Shown: positions 60,023 through 64,000 of the stretch, in pieces
How positions within the stretch are numbered: the stretch's first letter is position 1
Layout: each line of letters begins with the position of its first letter
Source: Corynebacterium minutissimum
Lineage (GTDB): Bacteria; Actinomycetota; Actinomycetes; Mycobacteriales; Mycobacteriaceae
Direction: 5' to 3'
Assembly: GCF_016889765.1 (NCBI RefSeq)
Contig: NZ_CP069533.1
Location: 2,480,001-2,544,000, forward strand
Length of the DNA stretch: 64,000 nucleotides
The notes under the pieces: model-generated
The model's input: the letters and a program-made list of their open reading frames with translations, nothing else
Told to the model about the DNA's origin: nothing
The model's database searches: none
Program-made: the position numbers and the translations under genes

Positions 60023-61447
60023 GTGTCGTATAAAAACGTTGCGGGCATCGCCCTGTCCTTTATCGGCCTGCTTGTTGGAGCAGGCTTCGCTACGGGCCAG
60101 GAAGTTGTCCAGTATTTCACGTCCTTTGGAATCAACGGAATCTGGGGCATTGTGGTTGCCGGCCTTGTTATGACCTTGGCCGGTACCGTGTTCCTTCAGC
60201 TGGGCAGCTATTTCCATGCCAGCGAGCACAATCAGGTGTTCCGAAACATTACTCACCCGATCATTTCGCGCATTCTCGACGTTGCCGTAATTCTTACTCT
60301 CTTCGCGGTGGGCTTCGTCATGTTGGCTGGCGCGGGTTCCAACATGCAGCAGCAATTTGGGTGGCCAGCGTGGATCGGCTCACTGCTGATGCTCGTGCTC
60401 GTCCTGGTGACCGGCATGATGGACGTGGACAAGGTCTCCCGTGTCATCGGCCTGCTGACCCCGTCGATCATCATTGCGGTGCTGTTTGTGGGCGTCTACA
60501 CCTTGATGCACATGCCGGAGAACGTCTCCGCTGCCATCGACGCCTCTGCTGCCATCGAATCGCCGATTCCGAACTGGCTGGTGTCCGCGCTCAACTACAA
60601 CGGCCTAGCCCTCATTCTGGCCGTGTCAATGTCACTGGTCATCGGCGGCGATAACATTAGTCCGCGCGAAGCCGGGTGGGGCGGCATCGTAGGTGGCGCG
60701 GTCTATGCCGTGCTCATGGGTATCGCCGGCTTCTCCTTGCTCATGAACGCGGAGGCCGTTGGGGAATCTGACATCCCGATGCTCACCTTGGTCGATGAGA
60801 TTCACCCGACTCTCGGCCTCATCATGGCCGTCATCATCTACCTGATGATCTTTAACACGGCTATCGGCATGTTCTATGCGCTGGGCAAGCGCCTATCGTC
60901 CGGCAACGAGTCGAAGTACCGCATCATTTTTATCGCCGGCTGCCTTGCCGGTTTCGCGGTATCCTTCGCTGGCTTCAAGGCGCTCATGCAGTATGTCTAT
61001 CCAGTACTGGGGTACATGGGAATCGTCCTCGTGGCCATTCTGGTCTTTGGGTGGCTGCGTTCCTTGGGCCAGATTAAGGACGAAGGCCTGCGTCGTGAGC
61101 GCATTCGCGCGCTGCTGCACCTCAAGCTGCACCCGGATGAGGCCTACGATGCCGAGCGTTACGACGATGAAATTGGTCAGCAAATCGCTGATTCCAACAT
61201 GGATGATGAAGCGTTGTACGAGGATCTTGTCACGGAGGTCGTAGACGAATTGCACGGCGACGATGACGTGGACTTCGACAAAGAGAAGTGGGAAGAAAGT
61301 CGCAACGACCACACCTACTACACCGAGCGCGACGGCGTGGAGCAAGATCGCAGCGAAGAAGAAATCAAGGAGTGGGTCGAGGAGACCGGCGCCGTCGGCG
61401 ACCCCGCTGAGGACGAGCCCGTAGAAGACCGCCCCGCTAAGAATTAG
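60023..61447 (+). CDS. YkvI-family membrane transporter with acidic C-terminal tail
   Basis: 474 residues. Ten to eleven membrane helices (about 1-345) of the YkvI (COG3949) type, related to the APC superfamily: GIALSFIGLLVGAGFATGQEVVQYF at the start. After the last helix comes a long acidic cytosolic tail (about 350-474), with many Asp and Glu. Substrate unknown; an amino acid is possible. GTG 60023 with AGAAGATGGA as ribosome binding site is chosen; upstream sequence is the structured leader. Confidence 0.82.
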   Translation: MSYKNVAGIALSFIGLLVGAGFATGQEVVQYFTSFGINGIWGIVVAGLVMTLAGTVFLQLGSYFHASEHNQVFRNITHPIISRILDVAVILTLFAVGFVMLAGAGSNMQQQFGWPAWIGSLLMLVLVLVTGMMDVDKVSRVIGLLTPSIIIAVLFVGVYTLMHMPENVSAAIDASAAIESPIPNWLVSALNYNGLALILAVSMSLVIGGDNISPREAGWGGIVGGAVYAVLMGIAGFSLLMNAEAVGESDIPMLTLVDEIHPTLGLIMAVIIYLMIFNTAIGMFYALGKRLSSGNESKYRIIFIAGCLAGFAVSFAGFKALMQYVYPVLGYMGIVLVAILVFGWLRSLGQIKDEGLRRERIRALLHLKLHPDEAYDAERYDDEIGQQIADSNMDDEALYEDLVTEVVDELHGDDDVDFDKEKWEESRNDHTYYTERDGVEQDRSEEEIKEWVEETGAVGDPAEDEPVEDRPAKN

Positions 61448-62133
61448 TGCAGCAGCAGCTTTGCCGTTAGCGCAATCATCACGCAGCCGATGACGATGTT
61501 AACGATGCGCCACGTCGCCGGCTTCGCCAGCACATTAGAAAGCTTGTAGGCGCCAAAGCCGAGGGAGGGGAACCAGACGGCGCTGGCGAGTACGGCACCG
61601 GCGGCGAAGACCCAGCGCTGCTCGCCGTATTGGTTGGCAATGCCGCCGAGCATGACCAGTGCATCGACATAGGCCAGGGGATTAAGCCACGTCAGTGCCA
61701 TTGCTGCCATGACGGGCTTGACCCACGACTTGGAGCGCACGCGGGGACGAATCTTTGTCAGGACTGAGCCTCCCGGTGCATCGCTATTGCCGCCGTTAGC
61801 GTCAACCGACGCGGCGACGGGTTCGGTCTTCTGGACGATGAGTGCCTCTTCTTCCTTCTTAAAGGCATCGCGGAAGCACGTGAAGCCAAAGTAGATGAGG
61901 TAGGCAGCGCCGAGGTACTTCACCACGGTCAGAGCGGTGGGGAAGCGCTCCACCAAAATGCCCACACCAGCGGTGCCGGCGTTGATCAGGACGACGTCGG
62001 ACAGCAAACAAGCAAGCAGAATCGCACCGACGTGATCGCGTTTGATGCCCATTTTGATGATGTAGGCGTTCTGCGGTCCAATGGCGATGATGAGGGAGAG
62101 TCCCAGCGCAAATCCTGCGAGCAATACTGACAT
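61444..62133 (-). CDS. lysE: LysE/ArgO-family amino acid exporter
   Basis: Exports lysine and arginine (C. glutamicum LysE). 229 residues with five to six hydrophobic helices. The N-terminal GLSLIIAIGPQNAYIIKMG is the LysE signature. The cytosolic loop between helices 3 and 4 (about 90-135) is polar and rich in Asn/Gly/Ser/Arg. Divergent from a LysG-type regulator 70 bp away. CACACT 7 nt before the ATG suggests a leaderless transcript. Confidence 0.92.
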   Translation of the reverse strand: MSVLLAGFALGLSLIIAIGPQNAYIIKMGIKRDHVGAILLACLLSDVVLINAGTAGVGILVERFPTALTVVKYLGAAYLIYFGFTCFRDAFKKEEEALIVQKTEPVAASVDANGGNSDAPGGSVLTKIRPRVRSKSWVKPVMAAMALTWLNPLAYVDALVMLGGIANQYGEQRWVFAAGAVLASAVWFPSLGFGAYKLSNVLAKPATWRIVNIVIGCVMIALTAKLLLH

Positions 62134-62146
62134 GGCATCCAGTGTG
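62134..62146 (-). promoter_or_regulatory. Leaderless -10 promoter of lysE
   Basis: CACACT (62141-62146, minus) with 7 nt to ATG 62133. A TGTGC...GCACA inverted repeat (62143-62160) overlaps it and may be the LysG site. Confidence 0.4.
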
Positions 62147-62191
62147 CGGAAGATTGCACATGAAGTCCAGTTAAGTGTTCTACAGCTGGTT

Positions 62192-62203
62192 TAAAATAGC
62201 TTC
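62192..62203 (+). promoter_or_regulatory. Leaderless -10 promoter of lysG
   Basis: TAAAAT (62192-62197) with 6 nt to ATG 62204. Confidence 0.5.
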
Positions 62204-63088
62204 ATGAACCCACTGCATACTGAAACTTTGCTGGCCATCGTCGATGAGGGCTCCTTCGAGGCGGCCGCAAGCGTGTTGGGAATCACTCCTTCTGCCGTGA
62301 GTCAGCGCATCAAAGCGCTGGAGATTTCGACCGGACGCATCCTGCTGCGCCGAGGAAATCCCGTCACTGTGACTGAAGCCGGCGAGATCGTCGCCCAGGC
62401 TGCGCGGCGTATGGCTCTCGTCCAAGCGGAGGCTGATGCCCGCCTTACTGAACGCCTATCCCGCGTGCCGCTGACCGTAGCTATCAATTCCGATTCGCTG
62501 GCTACCTGGTTTCGGCCAGTGATCCAACGCACTGCGGAGAGGGGCGAGGCGGCCCTGCGCATCCGCATTGAGGATGAGGCCCGCACGTTGGCCATGTTGC
62601 GCCGCGGCGACGTGCTGGGCGCGGTCACACGCGAGCAAACCCCGGTCTCCGGGTGCGAATCTACGTACCTGGGCACCATGCGCTACTTTGCCGTCGCTGC
62701 ACCAAGCCTGGCGGAGGGTTTCGAAGACTGGGATACCCTGCCCATCGTGGGCTTCGGTCCGAACGATGCCACCTTGGACGACGCCATGCGCGAGCGTTTC
62801 ATCGACTCCCACGTCCTGCGCGCACGGGTCTCACAGATCCCCTCGTCCGAGTCATATGTCGAGGCAGTGCGCTTTGGTTTGGGATGGGGCCTGGTGCCGC
62901 GGTTGCAGGCGCAGCCTCTGTTGGACGCGGGGGAGCTGGTGCTTCTCGACGATTTCCCGCTCGACATCGACCTCTATTGGCAGCGATGGCGCCTCGAATC
63001 TGAGGTGCTAGCCGACCTCACCGGTGACGTCCTTGCCGCTGGCCGGGCAGTTTTAGCTACACGCCGCGCCGAACAGGATGCACCATAA
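62204..63088 (+). CDS. lysG: LysG-type LysR-family regulator (ArgP family)
   Basis: 294 residues. Winged-helix N-terminus (MNPLHTETLLAIVDEGSFEAAASVLGITPSAVSQRI in parts; HTH about 18-37) and a C-terminal effector domain. In C. glutamicum LysG senses lysine, arginine or histidine and turns on lysE. Divergence from lysE over 70 bp fits this job. Confidence 0.92.
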   Translation: MNPLHTETLLAIVDEGSFEAAASVLGITPSAVSQRIKALEISTGRILLRRGNPVTVTEAGEIVAQAARRMALVQAEADARLTERLSRVPLTVAINSDSLATWFRPVIQRTAERGEAALRIRIEDEARTLAMLRRGDVLGAVTREQTPVSGCESTYLGTMRYFAVAAPSLAEGFEDWDTLPIVGFGPNDATLDDAMRERFIDSHVLRARVSQIPSSESYVEAVRFGLGWGLVPRLQAQPLLDAGELVLLDDFPLDIDLYWQRWRLESEVLADLTGDVLAAGRAVLATRRAEQDAP

Positions 63089-63104
63089 GGACCGTGCACT
63101 GGCT

Positions 63105-63116
63105 TAAGTTGGAGGC
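63105..63116 (+). promoter_or_regulatory. Leaderless -10 promoter of the DoxX-family gene
   Basis: TAAGTT (63105-63110) with 6 nt to ATG 63117. GGAGG is present but only 1 nt from the ATG, too close to act as a normal ribosome binding site. Confidence 0.4.
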
Positions 63117-64000
63117 ATGAGCGATAAGACTCCTGATAAAGCAACCGACATCGACGATGACATCCCTACCTACAACTCTGGCGCTAACTCCGTAAAGGCG
63201 AGCAAGCGCGACGCAGCGGAGACCACCACTGACGCCACCACTGAGAACACCACTGACGCAGTGGCTGATACGGCTGCTGAGGAACCGAAGAAGAGCCGTC
63301 TCTTCCAGCGTGCTGGACGTGCCGAGCCTACGGTTATTAAGCCGAAGCCAGCGGAGGCCGCCACGACCGACCCTGCACCTACGTCTGATCCTGCTGCTGA
63401 GGCCAAGACCGAAACCTTTGAGAGTGCCTCTCGTGACACTCGCGACTCCCTGTCTTTTGATAGCTCCGCTGCAGATACTGAGACCACCGCTTTTCCGCGA
63501 GCAGACGCCACTGCAGAGCCTTCAGCTGAGACGTACGATGACGTGCCCAGTACCGTCGCTGTGGCTGACCCGGCTATCGAGTCCGATTCTGAGACCAAGG
63601 TGACCGCGGAGGAGCCTCTGCGAGCTCGCCGCGGCACCATCGACTTCGGTCTGCTCTTCGTGCGCTTGGCGTTGGGTATATACCTGCTCGTCGCCGGTGC
63701 GTCCACCTTCTTCAAGCTGGGCGGCAATGAGGGCCTGTCGGGTCTCGAGAACGAGTACGGCGAGTACACCATGGCGGCTGCCTTGGCCATCGGTGTGCCG
63801 ACCGTCCAGCTCATCGCCGGTGCCTTCCTGCTGCTTGGTTTGGTTACCCCACTGGCCGCGATGTTCGGCCTGATTGTGACCGGTTTCGAGGCCATCCACG
63901 GACTCAACACCTCGGGTGATGGCCTCGATATCTTTGCGTGGGACGAAAGCGTTTGGCTGGGCCTCGTGCTGTTTGCCATCGCGCTGGCACTGCAGTTTAC
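63117..64000 (+). CDS. DoxX-family membrane protein with long disordered N-terminus, 3' end missing
   Basis: About 294 residues are visible. The first 170 are low complexity, rich in Ala, Thr, Asp and Glu, with repeated TTDATTENTTDA-like runs. Then come hydrophobic segments starting with RRGTIDFGLLFVRLALGIYLLVAGASTFF in parts and GAFLLLGLVTPLAAMFGLIVTG, typical of DoxX. Runs off the right edge. Role unknown; DoxX proteins are linked to redox stress in mycobacteria. Confidence 0.8.
   Translation, partial: MSDKTPDKATDIDDDIPTYNSGANSVKASKRDAAETTTDATTENTTDAVADTAAEEPKKSRLFQRAGRAEPTVIKPKPAEAATTDPAPTSDPAAEAKTETFESASRDTRDSLSFDSSAADTETTAFPRADATAEPSAETYDDVPSTVAVADPAIESDSETKVTAEEPLRARRGTIDFGLLFVRLALGIYLLVAGASTFFKLGGNEGLSGLENEYGEYTMAAALAIGVPTVQLIAGAFLLLGLVTPLAAMFGLIVTGFEAIHGLNTSGDGLDIFAWDESVWLGLVLFAIALALQF

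Overview
The window is chromosomal DNA from a high-GC actinobacterium, almost certainly Corynebacterium. Several things point there: the mycothiol-type ArsC homologue, the NucS mismatch endonuclease, a Rho with a long Asn/Gly/Arg-rich insert, the GlgE-GlgB glycogen pair, the adjacent LysE/LysG-type exporter and regulator, and gene order shared with C. glutamicum and Mycobacterium. Many genes have no ribosome binding site. Instead a TANNNT -10 hexamer sits 6-8 nt before the start codon, which is the signature of leaderless transcripts. The species cannot be fixed from this sequence alone; the C. striatum/aurimucosum/minutissimum group is a reasonable guess.

Layout. 1-2200: the 5' part of moaA and a fatty acyl-CoA ligase, both on the minus strand. 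2607-8925: rho, prfA, prmC, a Sua5-type threonylcarbamoyl-AMP synthase, a WecA-type lipid-linked sugar transferase and an AtpI-like protein. 9384-16554: the complete F1Fo ATP synthase operon atpBEFHAGDC, closed by a strong intrinsic terminator. 16746-19468: a DUF2550 protein, nucS, a zinc-finger protein, a thiamine-binding-type protein and a YbbN-like co-chaperone. 19620-22911: a DUF222/HNH endonuclease, a peptide-binding lipoprotein and an ArsC-like protein. 23066-27241: glgB and glgE. 27333-33211: an orphan ABC ATPase, a Nudix hydrolase, a THUMP-like methyltransferase, etfB, etfA and a cysteine desulfurase.

33497-49075 holds the mnmA - MetE-like - ligA - gatCA block known from Mycobacterium (Rv3024c to Rv3011c). 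It is broken up by accessory genes: a GH25 lysozyme, a spermidine-synthase-like protein, an ArsR-family regulator with a serine hydrolase, a ribbon-helix-helix protein with an AAA ATPase, two HAD phosphatases and an ACT-domain protein. 49076-52728 is the most mobile part: hairpin repeats, a second HNH endonuclease and an intact IS481-family element with a 15-bp target duplication. 53052-64000: an MFS exporter, pfkA, an AspT-type transporter, gatB, an alcohol dehydrogenase, a YkvI-family transporter, the lysE/lysG pair and a truncated DoxX-family gene.

Functional links. The atp genes form the energy-coupling machine. etfBA and the cysteine desulfurase form an overlapping unit whose sulfur probably feeds MnmA. 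gatC, gatA and gatB make the Glu/Asp-tRNA amidotransferase but lie in two places. glgE and glgB build alpha-glucan from maltose-1-phosphate. The most interesting unexplained signals are a structured leader RNA before the YkvI-family transporter (about 59890-60023), a 22-bp tandem repeat before ligA, a repeat-bearing RHH/ATPase pair, a cysteine-free MetE homologue, and the 24-bp-periodic ends of the IS element. No CRISPR array, rRNA or tRNA gene was seen.
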